From Actinomycetota bacterium (GTDB taxonomy: Bacteria; Actinomycetota; Acidimicrobiia; Acidimicrobiales; Ilumatobacteraceae): a stretch of 64,000 bases of DNA. The DNA lies in NCBI GenBank assembly GCA_016870215.1, contig VGCD01000007.1, forward strand, positions 1 through 64,000. The letters run 5' to 3'. Under the pieces are notes generated by a model that was not told the DNA's origin, searched no databases, and worked only from the letters and a program-made list of their open reading frames with translations. The first letter of the stretch is position 1. Each line of letters opens with the position of its first letter. The translations under genes and the position numbers were made by a program. This document shows positions 25,117 to 33,689 of the stretch, in pieces.

Positions 25117-26100
25117 GTGTCGACCAAGTCTTGGACCTCGCGCTGGGTGGCGCCAGTTGTCATTGCAATCGTGGTCGCTGGTTTCGGTGCAAGTGGTCTC
25201 GTGCGGGCGACCAAGGCCCACCTCTCAGGGGTCAATCGCATTCCCTCGCTTGCCGCAGTTTTGTCGCCGCCATCTGACGTTGTCGAGAACTATCTGCTTG
25301 TTGGCTCAGATTCGCGTGCCAACGCCGATCCGAGCGACGCCGACTATAAGGCGATTGCTGGCACATCAGTGAGTGGTCAAAGATCAGATTCGATCATGGT
25401 GCTGCGGCATGACAAGGCCGACGGTTCTGCAAGCATCCTTTCGGTACCTCGCGACTTGTGGGTGAAAATTGGTGACGGAAGCAAAGCGCAGCGAATGAAC
25501 ACTGCATTTTCGCAAGGACCCGAAGTGCTGGTTCGCACACTTCAGCGCAATCTGAACATCCCTGTTCATCATTATTTGGAAGTCGACTTCGCCGGTTTCA
25601 AGGACATCGTCGACTCGATTGGCGGCGTGCTCGTGTGTCTCCCAGGTCCGGCACGCGACAAGTATTCAGGTCTGTACATCCCTCGTGGCGGCTGCAACAT
25701 GTTGAATGGCCAGAAGGCGCTCGCATATGTCCGTAGTCGCCACTTTCAATTGAAAATCGATGGCGATTGGAAGCTCGATGGTTCGTCAGATCACGGTCGT
25801 ACCGCGCGTCAACGAGACTTCATCTCCTCGCTCATCACCTCTGCGGTCAAACACGTTGCCAAGCATCCACTCGCCGCGGGTGATGTTCTGGCTGGTTTCG
25901 CCTCGGAACTGAGCGCAGACCCAGCGCTCGACATGGCCGACATGATCAAGAAGTTGCGACCTGTTGCTGACTCTGGTGCAAAGTCCTATGCGTTGTCGAC
26001 CACTGGCGACAATGTCGGCGGTGCTTCAGTGCTGCGCCTCACGCAAGAGTCAGATGCCGTGCTTGCTTACTTCGCCGGAACAGGACCGATTCCGGCCTGA
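25117..26100 (+). CDS. LytR-CpsA-Psr (LCP) family cell-envelope ligase
   Basis: A 327-residue protein with one N-terminal membrane anchor (about 11-30) and an extracellular LCP domain: YLLVGSDSR, RSDSIMVLRHD, ILSVPRDLWV, FSQGPEVLVRTLQ, DFAGFKDIVDSIGGV and YVRSRH. LCP proteins move glycopolymers from lipid carriers onto peptidoglycan (Lcp1 attaches arabinogalactan in mycobacteria). With galactofuranose genes in the same window, a galactan-like polymer is a reasonable substrate guess. The 3' end overlaps the convergent GGDEF-EAL gene by 34 bases. Confidence 0.93.
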   Translation: MSTKSWTSRWVAPVVIAIVVAGFGASGLVRATKAHLSGVNRIPSLAAVLSPPSDVVENYLLVGSDSRANADPSDADYKAIAGTSVSGQRSDSIMVLRHDKADGSASILSVPRDLWVKIGDGSKAQRMNTAFSQGPEVLVRTLQRNLNIPVHHYLEVDFAGFKDIVDSIGGVLVCLPGPARDKYSGLYIPRGGCNMLNGQKALAYVRSRHFQLKIDGDWKLDGSSDHGRTARQRDFISSLITSAVKHVAKHPLAAGDVLAGFASELSADPALDMADMIKKLRPVADSGAKSYALSTTGDNVGGASVLRLTQESDAVLAYFAGTGPIPA

Positions 26101-28028
26101 TAGCGCTGTGCGACCTGCTCTGTTGTGAGCGGCTTGCACACCAAGTTCCCCTGCAGTTGGTCGCAACCAAGCACCTTCAGGCGTTGCAGCTGATCGTCGG
26201 TGCTGACCCATTCTGCGATGACCGTGAGATCAAGTGAGTGCGCAAGCTGAATGAGTGACCGAACAATGGGGTCGTCGCCGCCATCACTACGTCCGACATC
26301 GCGCACGACGGTTCCATCGAGCTTCAGGCAATCAGCAGGGAAAGTTCGAAGGGCTGACAACGACGAGTAGCCGGCGCCAAAGTCGTCAACTGCGATGCGC
26401 ACGCCGTGTCGCTTGAGAGTGGTAATGCTACGAAGAATTGCTGGATTGTTGTCGACAAGCGATGCCTCGGAGGTTTCGACGACTAACTGTGCACAGTCAA
26501 GGCCAACTTCACGAAGAATCGTGATGGTGCGATCAACGAATGTCGTGTCGGCAAGTTGTCGGCGTGTCGCATTGACATGGAGGGCAGTCTGTTTGCTCAC
26601 CATGCCCGAGTCGATCCATGAGCGAAGACTCGTGCCGGCAGCGCCAAGTATCCAGTCGCCAATCGGGCCAATGAGTCCGGACTCGTCGGCCAATTCGAGG
26701 AAATCTGCAGGGCTCAGTTCGCCACGAGTGGGATGGGCCCAGCGAAGTAATGCTTCAAACGCCACGGTATGTCGCGCTTGAGAATGTTCTATCGGTTGGT
26801 ACATCACGAAGAATTGGTCTGCAGCGAGTGCTTGTTCAAGTTGACCTGCAAGAACCACGCGTTCGCGCGCAGCACGATGCATGTCGTCGCTGTACAACTC
26901 GCTTCGACCGCGGCCGCGTTGTTTGGCTCGGTACATCGCTGTGTCGGCGCAACGCAACATAGTGACCGCGAGGTCTTCGGGTGCTTGTTGCGAGAGTTGC
27001 TCGCTGGTCGACATGGCTACGCCCACGCTGGCTCCGGAGTCGATTTCAACACCTTGAAGGACGAGTGGGCCAGTGATTGAGTGACGGATGCGCTCAGCAA
27101 CGTCCATGGCGACGTGCTCGTCGAGCAGACCCTCGCACAAGACCACGAATTCATCGCCACCGATACGTGCCACAAGATCACTTGGGCGAGTGGCAGCCAT
27201 CAGGCGCTTGGCGATTGACACAATCAGTTGGTCACCAACGACGTGTCCGATGGTGTCGTTGACATGTTTCAACTTGTCGAGGTCGATGAAGAGCACAGTG
27301 ACCTGATTCTTTGTGGTCTTGCTGCGCTCAAGTGCTTCAGCTGTCTTGCGCAAGAAAAGCACACGATTCGGAAGTCCGGTAAGAGCGTCGTGGGTCGCCA
27401 ATCGACCCAGTTCTCGTTGTTGGTTGCGCTCGTCGGTGATGTCTCGAGCGATGGTTGACCAATGGTCGAGGACTCCCTCGCGCGTACGGACTGATTGCAC
27501 AACAACGGCGAGTGTGCGCGAGAGTCCTTCTGGTGAGCGGAATGCGACCTCTCCTTCCCAACGTCGTTGCGGTGTGCCTCCGGCATCAGGTGAGATGACG
27601 TCGCGTGGCAATTGGTCTCGCACGGCCTGCATGAACGTACGGGCGGCTATGTCGTTTCCTGTGTCGCTGTGTTCCTCGATGCCAAGCATGGTGCGAGCAA
27701 TGTCATTGCAGAACGTCATCGCGCCGACTCTGTCGAACACCACGATGGCGTCACCAGATGCATCAAGAAGACCGACGAGTTGATCTGACAGTCGACGTTG
27801 CTCGACTGCTGTCGTGCAGTCAAGTGCAGTGCCGACGTACCCAGTGATGTCGCCACTGTCGCGAATTGGTTGCGTGGCGACTTGCACCCACATGGTCTCG
27901 CCGTTTGGTGTGCCGATTCGAAACTCGACAACGAATGGCGCAGATGTTTCTCTTGCTTGTTTCCACGCCCGTTCGCATGCTTGACGTTCATGGGGTTGAG
28001 CATTCACCCACGGTGCAGTTCCCGGCAC
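26067..28028 (-). CDS. PAS-GGDEF-EAL cyclic-di-GMP protein, start codon unresolved
   Basis: 653 residues from the first usual start (GTG 28028): the rest of a PAS domain, a second PAS (about 80-200), GGDEF (GGDEF 290-294, with I-site RPSD 281-284) and EAL (EALLRW 425-430, DDFGAGYSS near 548). The cyclase site is intact. The EAL part is degenerate in wording (AEWVS for AEGVE, QGNLV for QGYL) but keeps most acidic ligands. The same frame is open upstream to a TAA near 28218 and encodes a convincing PAS beginning (LPIGIFETD..LRSGNDAF) without ATG, GTG or TTG. The true start may therefore be a rare codon, or the gene is 5'-truncated. Confidence 0.88.
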   Translation of the reverse strand: MPGTAPWVNAQPHERQACERAWKQARETSAPFVVEFRIGTPNGETMWVQVATQPIRDSGDITGYVGTALDCTTAVEQRRLSDQLVGLLDASGDAIVVFDRVGAMTFCNDIARTMLGIEEHSDTGNDIAARTFMQAVRDQLPRDVISPDAGGTPQRRWEGEVAFRSPEGLSRTLAVVVQSVRTREGVLDHWSTIARDITDERNQQRELGRLATHDALTGLPNRVLFLRKTAEALERSKTTKNQVTVLFIDLDKLKHVNDTIGHVVGDQLIVSIAKRLMAATRPSDLVARIGGDEFVVLCEGLLDEHVAMDVAERIRHSITGPLVLQGVEIDSGASVGVAMSTSEQLSQQAPEDLAVTMLRCADTAMYRAKQRGRGRSELYSDDMHRAARERVVLAGQLEQALAADQFFVMYQPIEHSQARHTVAFEALLRWAHPTRGELSPADFLELADESGLIGPIGDWILGAAGTSLRSWIDSGMVSKQTALHVNATRRQLADTTFVDRTITILREVGLDCAQLVVETSEASLVDNNPAILRSITTLKRHGVRIAVDDFGAGYSSLSALRTFPADCLKLDGTVVRDVGRSDGGDDPIVRSLIQLAHSLDLTVIAEWVSTDDQLQRLKVLGCDQLQGNLVCKPLTTEQVAQRYQAGIGPVPAK

Positions 28029-28214
28029 GACCGCTGCGCCACCAAGAACGAGAGTTCGAAATGCATCGTTGCCACTGCGGAGACGACAGTCAGTGTCAGT
28101 CTCGAAAATGCCAATCGGCAGGGCAGAGGCTGATGTGTCGATGGCTTCAGTTTCGCAGGTTCCCCACGCTGGGCGGTGGAATGACTTCGCTCGGTGACAG
28201 ATGCCGGCTGTTCT

Positions 28215-28856
28215 TTACGCGCCTTTCGCGACGAACTCGGTGCTCGTGGCATCGAGCGCTGCGCTCTCCATCGCAGCCAGCACGGTCGTTGTGTCATCGC
28301 CCGTTCCCGCTTCGATCACCTGGTCTAGTGCGTACAACGTGAGCAGATAGGAGGTTCCCTCTGCAGAGTCGGGGCAGGGAGCTGCGTAGCCAATGTCGCC
28401 ACGGGAGTTCTTCGCTACGACCGCTGTCGCTGGCAGCGGCTCACCTTCGGCGATGCCGGTGAGTGTCGGTTCAAGATTGGTAACGACCCACAACACGTTG
28501 TTTGGGTCATCAGACTCGCTGAGCACAAATCCGAGAGATTTTGTTCCGGTGCCAATGCCGGCCCAGGACAGAGCTGGAGTCACGCCGCTGCCGGCACAGG
28601 TGTGCTTGGCCGCAATCACACCGCCCTCTTCCCAGGATCCTGAGACAGACAAGAACGTCGCGGGTTCAGTCACCGCATCTTGGGTTGGGTCGACAGTGGT
28701 GGCAACGGTGGTTTGCGTGATGGTGTCTGTCTGGTCATCGCGCGGAGGAGACATGTCGCGACCGTCGTTGGTGGAACAACCTGCGAGCATGATCGCCACA
28801 GTCGCAAGGAGCGTGACTCTCGTGATTCGAGAACGCATTGTTGGGCGACGTGTCAC
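28215..28856 (-). CDS. PEBP-family (YbhB/YbcL-like) lipoprotein
   Basis: A 213-residue protein. An export signal with lipobox LAGC is followed by a Thr-rich spacer and a phosphatidylethanolamine-binding-protein domain: HTCAGSGVTPALSWAG (usual CDGxDxSPPLxW), LWVVTNLEP, and YAAPCPDSAEGTSYLLTLYALD. Bacterial members are thought to bind ligands or inhibit enzymes; the role here is unknown. GTG 28856 is chosen because TAGGCT lies 6 nt before it; ATG 28838 is the alternative. The start region of the GGDEF-EAL gene lies directly downstream. Confidence 0.88.
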   Translation of the reverse strand: MTRRPTMRSRITRVTLLATVAIMLAGCSTNDGRDMSPPRDDQTDTITQTTVATTVDPTQDAVTEPATFLSVSGSWEEGGVIAAKHTCAGSGVTPALSWAGIGTGTKSLGFVLSESDDPNNVLWVVTNLEPTLTGIAEGEPLPATAVVAKNSRGDIGYAAPCPDSAEGTSYLLTLYALDQVIEAGTGDDTTTVLAAMESAALDATSTEFVAKGA

Positions 28857-28862
28857 ACGCTC

Positions 28863-28868
28863 AGCCTA
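28863..28868 (-). promoter_or_regulatory. Predicted -10 hexamer, PEBP lipoprotein gene
   Basis: TAGGCT on the minus strand lies 6 nt before the GTG at 28856. Confidence 0.4.
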
Positions 28869-28911
28869 ATGATTGATGTGTCATGACGGGCCGTCGGCAA
28901 GCACGTCTCAC

Positions 28912-28917
28912 TAGCAT
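28912..28917 (+). promoter_or_regulatory. Predicted -10 hexamer, mca
   Basis: TAGCAT lies 7 nt before the ATG at 28925 and supports that start over 28883 or 28916. Confidence 0.35.
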
Positions 28918-28924
28918 GACGATG

Positions 28925-29845
28925 ATGTCGACGCGAGACGTTTCACCACAGGACACGTCGCGGTTGTCGCTGCTCGCAGTGCATGCACACCCCGATGACG
29001 AGGCTTCAAAGGGTGCCCCGACCGTCGCAAAGTATGCAGCGCAGGGCGTTCACACTGTGCTTGTGTGCTGCACGGGTGGCGAAGAAGGTGACTTGCAGAA
29101 CCCTTCGCTTCGTGAACCCGGACAGCCGTTTCATGGTCTCTCGCCAGAAGAAGAACGCCAAGTACTGGCGGATCTTCGACCACAAGAGTTGAAGCTCGCC
29201 ACTGACATCATCGGTTACCACTCTGTGCACATGTTGGGGTATCGCGACAGCGGCATGGCTGATTCAGATTCGAACAACAATCCTGCGTGTTTTCACATAG
29301 CCGATCTCGACGAGGCAACCGAGCGCCTGGTGCGCATCATTAGAGCAGAGAAGCCACACGTCATCCTCACCTACAACGACGACCAAACTGGTTATCCGCA
29401 TCCCGACCACCTTCGTGTTCACGATGTGAGTGTTCTCGCGTTCCAGCGTGCAGGTGATCCGTTTTGGTACGCCGATGCCGGCGAACCATGGCAGCCACTC
29501 AAGATGTATTACACACTGTGGTCGAAGAAACGAATTGTCACCATTCACGAGGCCATGATCAAGAAAACGGGGACATCGCCTTACAACGACGAGTGGCTGA
29601 ATCGACCGTCACAAGACCATCGCATCACGACACGTATCGACGTTGGTCAGTACCTGTGGGCCCGAAGTGGCGCGCTTCGTGCACACGCCACGCAGGTCGA
29701 CCCCAATGAGTCGTGGTGGTTTGGTCTTGATGATGCAGAACTTGCTCATGTGTACCCATGGGAGGAGTGGGTGCTGGCGGTTTCCGCTGTTGGCGGAACA
29801 GAAGACGGCACCTTTGAAGATGACTTGTTTCGAGGTGTTGTGTGA
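28925..29845 (+). CDS. mca: Mycothiol S-conjugate amidase (PIG-L/LmbE family)
   Basis: A 306-residue zinc amidase with HAHPDDEASKG near the N-terminus and HPDHLRVHD in the middle supplying the metal ligands (HxDD...HxxH). The length and the segments TGGEEGDLQNP and LGYRDSGMADS fit mycothiol conjugate amidase rather than the shorter MshB deacetylase. It cleaves mycothiol S-conjugates for detoxification, implying that the cell makes mycothiol. ATG 28925 is chosen from the -10 hexamer. It overlaps the next gene by 4 bases. Confidence 0.92.
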   Translation: MSTRDVSPQDTSRLSLLAVHAHPDDEASKGAPTVAKYAAQGVHTVLVCCTGGEEGDLQNPSLREPGQPFHGLSPEEERQVLADLRPQELKLATDIIGYHSVHMLGYRDSGMADSDSNNNPACFHIADLDEATERLVRIIRAEKPHVILTYNDDQTGYPHPDHLRVHDVSVLAFQRAGDPFWYADAGEPWQPLKMYYTLWSKKRIVTIHEAMIKKTGTSPYNDEWLNRPSQDHRITTRIDVGQYLWARSGALRAHATQVDPNESWWFGLDDAELAHVYPWEEWVLAVSAVGGTEDGTFEDDLFRGVV

Positions 29846-30093
29846 GTTCGAAGAAGAAAGATGACGTGGTGGTTCAGTACCGTGTGCAATTCGGCAAGGG
29901 CGATGAAGCAATCTCAGGGCCCGATGATGCAGATGTAGTTGTGCGTGTTGTATCGAAAGATGCTGCAGCTGACCCGAGCTTGGCTTTCATGCAAGGCAAG
30001 TTGAAGGCCGAAGGAAGCACCGGCGCACTGTTCAAAGTGTTGATGTCAGGCGAAGCCGCCAGCGAAATCAGTCGGCTCGCATCGCGTCCCTGA
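29842..30093 (+). CDS. Short SCP2-like protein
   Basis: An 83-residue protein starting at GTG 29842 in a GTGA overlap with mca, so translationally coupled. DADVVVRVVSKD...LAFMQGKLKAEGSTGALFKVLM matches the second half of SCP2 sterol-carrier domains (usually 100-130 residues). The first strands are shortened. It could bind a small hydrophobic ligand or a mycothiol-conjugate side group; both are inference. The 3' end overlaps the convergent deacetylase by 26 bases. Confidence 0.75.
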   Translation: MSSKKKDDVVVQYRVQFGKGDEAISGPDDADVVVRVVSKDAAADPSLAFMQGKLKAEGSTGALFKVLMSGEAASEISRLASRP

Positions 30094-30919
30094 GGGCGCG
30101 GTAACCAATCAACACTGCGCCGCTCTTTGCGACGACGTCCGCAAAACCAGTGTCGGTGGTGACGAGAGCAAGGTCATCAACCCAACCAGAGGCGGTTGGC
30201 CCCAGTGCGTGAACTTCCGGCGTGTCGATGGCTGGTTGCACGTGAATTTCGGTGACACCCGGCTGCAATGAATTAATTGCGGCGATGACACGGTCGCGGC
30301 TTCCTGCACGCCAATCATGATCAAAGTGGTCGGGGAAGATCACGCCTTCATCTGCTGCTAGCGCACGGAATGGGAAACCGGCTTGTGTCTGATCGATGGT
30401 CGAGGGCAGCCGTACGGGAAGACGAAACTCAACGGCAAGTTCGAGATAGATGTCGAAGAACTCGGGGCGCAGCGTGATGGCACTGAGATGTGGCGCGAGA
30501 TGTGTGACGTCGATGCCCCACGCGATGGCGCGTTCGATTTGGGCTCGGCATTCGCGTAACACTTCGCTCGGGTCAGCGTGCTCCCACAAATCGTCGATGG
30601 ACCGAGGGAAGCCACCTTCACCGGACAACAACGACGGAGCATGGGTGAGTGGGCCCCACCTGTAGCTCAGATGTTCTGCATTCAGCGTGAGGTGCACGCC
30701 GATGTCGTCTCCGTTGTACATGTCGGCCGCATGTCTGGCCCATGGGGCAGGGACCATGATGGAGGCACACGTTGCCAGGCCGTCTCGGATTGCCGTGTAC
30801 ACGCCGATGTTGGCCGCGTGACACGACCCAAGGTCATCGCAACTGAGGATGACGAGTTTGGTGTCGGGTGAGTACCCAAGTCGTTCGGCCAGAGTTGACT
30901 GGGCGGACTGCGAGGTCAT
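30068..30919 (-). CDS. ChbG/YdjC-like carbohydrate deacetylase
   Basis: A 283-residue protein of the YdjC/ChbG fold: LVILSCDDLGSCHAANIGV (catalytic Asp pair), GVHLTLNAEH and THLAPHLSAI (metal-binding histidines), and TEIHVQPAID near the end. Characterised members remove N-acetyl groups from chitooligosaccharides with a divalent metal. The real substrate here is unknown, but N-acetylglucosamine-containing compounds are expected. TAGCGT lies 6 nt before the ATG. Confidence 0.88.
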   Translation of the reverse strand: MTSQSAQSTLAERLGYSPDTKLVILSCDDLGSCHAANIGVYTAIRDGLATCASIMVPAPWARHAADMYNGDDIGVHLTLNAEHLSYRWGPLTHAPSLLSGEGGFPRSIDDLWEHADPSEVLRECRAQIERAIAWGIDVTHLAPHLSAITLRPEFFDIYLELAVEFRLPVRLPSTIDQTQAGFPFRALAADEGVIFPDHFDHDWRAGSRDRVIAAINSLQPGVTEIHVQPAIDTPEVHALGPTASGWVDDLALVTTDTGFADVVAKSGAVLIGYRALRDAMRAD

Positions 30920-30925
30920 GCTGTG

Positions 30926-30931
30926 ACGCTA
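30926..30931 (-). promoter_or_regulatory. Predicted -10 hexamer, ChbG-like gene
   Basis: TAGCGT on the minus strand lies 6 nt before the ATG at 30919, leaderless type. Confidence 0.45.
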
Positions 30932-30940
30932 TCTGTGCAA

Positions 30941-31465
30941 TTAGTCGTCGCACACGGCCCACAGACCAAGTTGTGCGGCGCGTGCTTGCTCGGCGGCGCG
31001 CGCGAAGTCGTCTGCATATGCGATGTTTGGCTCGATTCGTAGCGGCGTGGCGAAGCCATCGATGACCAACGATTTATTCACGAATAATCCGTCGTCGACG
31101 CGGCGCAGGTAGGCGAGCAGTCGTCCGTATCGATCACGCGCCTCGATGTCGCGTTCAACTCGAACCTTTGTTCCTGCGGGCAGCAATGTCTTCGTACGCT
31201 CTGAGGCTTCAGGGCCAAAGCATTCCACCGGTGAGTTTGGCTTCACTGTCTCGGGTGTATCGATGCCGATGAGTCGCACCGTTTCCTCGGTGTTTGTAAA
31301 GGCGAGCGCAACCGTGTCTCCGTCGACGACGCGTGTCACCGATGCAACGTCGGGAGAAGAGTTGTCGGACGACGTACATGCCGACAATGCGACAAAAATG
31401 GCAGTTGCTACGAGGAGTCGACCACCAATTTTCACACTGCGCGCCGTTGGCTTCGAGATGGTCAC
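30941..31465 (-). CDS. Thermonuclease-like (SNase) lipoprotein
   Basis: A 174-residue protein with an export signal ending in lipobox LSAC, then a staphylococcal-nuclease domain: VDGDTV (Ca2+ Asp), RLIGIDTPE (catalytic Arg and Glu) and DRYGRLLAYL (second Arg). It should cleave DNA or RNA at the cell surface, for nutrient scavenging or breakdown of incoming DNA. GTG 31465 is chosen because it gives a compact signal peptide and begins 25 nt behind the thiolase stop. The longer open frame into the thiolase gene is not used. Confidence 0.88.
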   Translation of the reverse strand: MTISKPTARSVKIGGRLLVATAIFVALSACTSSDNSSPDVASVTRVVDGDTVALAFTNTEETVRLIGIDTPETVKPNSPVECFGPEASERTKTLLPAGTKVRVERDIEARDRYGRLLAYLRRVDDGLFVNKSLVIDGFATPLRIEPNIAYADDFARAAEQARAAQLGLWAVCDD

Positions 31466-31490
31466 GCCACGATGTGTGACGTGACGCGCG

Positions 31491-32678
31491 TCAGAGACGC
31501 TCGATGAGTGTTCCGGTTCCGAGGCCACCGCCGCAGCACATCGAGATAAGTCCGTAACGACCACCGGTGCGCTCAAGCTCGTTCACGGCTTTGGTCATGA
31601 GGAAGGCACCAGTGCAGCCGAGCGGATGTCCGAGCGCGATTGCTCCGCCATTCGGATTCGTCTTTTCCAAATCTGCTCCGGTTGCACGCGCCCATGACAA
31701 CACGACGGAAGCAAACGCTTCGTTGATTTCGAACGTGTCGATGTCACTGATCTTCAGGTTGTTACGAGCGAGCAGTCGTTCTGTTGAGTCGATCGGACCC
31801 GTCAGCATGAGAACCGGGTCGACGCCCACGAGGCACGTGTCAACGACTCGCGCACGCGGCTTCAAGTTCAGCTCCTTGGCCTTCTCTTCCGTCATCATCA
31901 ACATCGCTGCTGCGCCATCGGAAATCTGTGATGAGTTGCCTGCGGTATGCACGCCATTTTCACGAGCAACGGGCTTCAGACCAGCCAGTGCCTCGCGGTT
32001 GGTCTCACGGATGCCTTCGTCGCGCTGCACTTTGTGTGTCGTGCCGGTGGGCTTTCCTTCTTCATCGACATCTGGTGCGTCGATAGGAATCGACTGGCCG
32101 TCAAAGCGACCCTCTGCCCATGCACGCGCACCACGTTGTTGTGATGACAATGCGAATGCGTCGGCATCGTCACGAGTGACGCCGTACTTGTCGGCTATGC
32201 GTTCTGCACCTTCGAATTGTGATGTGAATTCATAGCGACCGAAATAGGTCTTTGGAATCGGAACGCCAAGACCCAATTTCTTCGACGAGTTGATGCCGAT
32301 GGGGATGCGACTCATCACTTCGACACCACACGCGACAGCGATGTCAACAACACCGGAAGCCACCAGTGAAGTGGCGACGTTGGTGGCCTGCTGCGACGAA
32401 CCGCACTGCGTGTCAACTGTGGTGGCGGCTGTGGTCATGGGAAGGCCAGAGGCCAACCATGCGATGCGAGTGACGTTGAAGCTCTGTTCGCCGACCTGGC
32501 TCACGCATCCACCGACGACTTGTTCAACGAGTGCCGGGTCGATGCCGACGCGGTCCATGAGACCCTTCTGGACGGCACCGAGAAGATCGGCGGGGTGCAT
32601 GGTGGCGAGACCGCCACCGCGGCGTCCAATAGGGGTGCGGAGGGCGTCGACGATGACAACGGAACGTGGTGATGACAT
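31491..32678 (-). CDS. Thiolase (acetyl-CoA acyltransferase)
   Basis: A 395-residue thiolase: nucleophile Cys92 in DTQCGSSQQA, NEAFASV, GHPLGCTGA, and the C-terminal CCGGGLGTG with the second catalytic Cys. It cleaves 3-oxoacyl-CoA to acetyl-CoA and a shortened acyl-CoA, or runs in reverse. The sequence style is of the FadA5/FadA6 group active on steroid or branched acyl-CoAs in actinobacteria, which is a guess from overall similarity. TAGATT lies 6 nt before the ATG. Confidence 0.93.
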   Translation of the reverse strand: MSSPRSVVIVDALRTPIGRRGGGLATMHPADLLGAVQKGLMDRVGIDPALVEQVVGGCVSQVGEQSFNVTRIAWLASGLPMTTAATTVDTQCGSSQQATNVATSLVASGVVDIAVACGVEVMSRIPIGINSSKKLGLGVPIPKTYFGRYEFTSQFEGAERIADKYGVTRDDADAFALSSQQRGARAWAEGRFDGQSIPIDAPDVDEEGKPTGTTHKVQRDEGIRETNREALAGLKPVARENGVHTAGNSSQISDGAAAMLMMTEEKAKELNLKPRARVVDTCLVGVDPVLMLTGPIDSTERLLARNNLKISDIDTFEINEAFASVVLSWARATGADLEKTNPNGGAIALGHPLGCTGAFLMTKAVNELERTGGRYGLISMCCGGGLGTGTLIERL

Positions 32679-32684
32679 GCCTCG

Positions 32685-32690
32685 AATCTA
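32685..32690 (-). promoter_or_regulatory. Predicted -10 hexamer, thiolase gene
   Basis: TAGATT on the minus strand lies 6 nt before the ATG at 32678. Confidence 0.45.
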
Positions 32691-32768
32691 GTTTGCGAGG
32701 GCTTCGGTCGGCGAGTGCGGTAATCAGCGCGGCGCAGTGACAACTAGTCGTCCGGCAAAGTTGCTGGA

Positions 32769-32774
32769 TACGGT
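32769..32774 (+). promoter_or_regulatory. Predicted -10 hexamer, LLM oxidoreductase gene
   Basis: TACGGT lies 6 nt before the ATG at 32781. The spacer contains GAGGA, so a leadered alternative cannot be excluded. Confidence 0.35.
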
Positions 32775-32780
32775 GAGGAC

Positions 32781-33689
32781 ATGCCGTCTGCATCGCGAAC
32801 CACTGCAATCAGTCTTGGAAAAGTGGGTCTCTGGGCCTTTGACCTCGACACCATTCCGATGTCGCAGGCGTGTGACATCGCCGGTGATATCGAAGCAATG
32901 GGTTTCCGTGCACTCTGGGTACCAGAGGCTGTTGGTCGCGAACCTTTTGCAAGTTGTTCTGCCTTGTTGTCGGCGACGTCGAAGTTGGTGATGGCAACTG
33001 GCATTGCAAGTTTGCATGCGCGAACAGCACAGACGATGCAAGCCGGGTGGAAGACATTGAGCGAGGCCTTTCCAGAGCGATTTCTGCTCGGCATCGGAGT
33101 CAGTCATCAGCCAATGGTGGAAGGCGCACACGGCAAGAACTATTCAAAGCCGTACACGACGATGGTCGAATATCTCGACGCGATGGACCGTGGTCTCTTC
33201 TTCGCAGCTCCACCAACTGTCGCGCCTCGTCGTGTGCTTGCTGCACTGGGGCCGAAGATGCTCGCGTTGGCTGCAGAACGCACAGAAGGAGCGCATCCAT
33301 ATTTCACTCCTGTCGAACACACAGCTGAAGCCCGCGCGATCATGGGCCCCGATGCGTTGCTTGCACCAGAAGTGGCCGTCGTGTTCGAAACAGACCCCTC
33401 ACGTGCTCGTGAGGTCGCTCGCCAGTACATGGCGATGTACTTGGCATTGCCCAATTATGCGAACAACCTGAAGAGGCTTGGCTGGGATGAGTTGGATATC
33501 ACCGGTGCTTCGGATGCGATCGTCGATGCCATCGTGGGTTGGGGTAGCACTGATGAAGTGCTGGCGCGCGTCAAAGCGCATCTTGATGCAGGCGCTGACC
33601 ATGTGTGTGTTCAAGTTCTGGGTGCCGCTCCAGGCTCGGTGCCCGTCGATCAGTGGCGCGAACTTGCTGCTGCAACCAAGGACTGGTGA
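32781..33689 (+). CDS. LLM-class F420-dependent oxidoreductase (MSMEG_4141-like)
   Basis: A 302-residue luciferase-like TIM-barrel protein: a short N-terminal GLWAFDLD strand, ALWVPEAVGREPFASCSALL, ATGIASLHARTAQTM, and a LLGIGVSHQ loop. The pattern and length fit the TIGR03620-type subfamily of probable F420-dependent enzymes; F420 use is inferred from the family. The substrate is unknown. Its TGA overlaps the next gene's ATG (TGATG), so the two are cotranslated. Confidence 0.88.
   Translation: MPSASRTTAISLGKVGLWAFDLDTIPMSQACDIAGDIEAMGFRALWVPEAVGREPFASCSALLSATSKLVMATGIASLHARTAQTMQAGWKTLSEAFPERFLLGIGVSHQPMVEGAHGKNYSKPYTTMVEYLDAMDRGLFFAAPPTVAPRRVLAALGPKMLALAAERTEGAHPYFTPVEHTAEARAIMGPDALLAPEVAVVFETDPSRAREVARQYMAMYLALPNYANNLKRLGWDELDITGASDAIVDAIVGWGSTDEVLARVKAHLDAGADHVCVQVLGAAPGSVPVDQWRELAAATKDW

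Noticed and set aside
29842-30093. A full SCP2 sterol-carrier domain
   Set aside because: Only the second half of the fold is present in 83 residues, so it is described as SCP2-like instead.
31567-32235. A 222-codon open frame antisense to the thiolase gene
   Set aside because: It mirrors a full-length thiolase and shows no domain features of its own.
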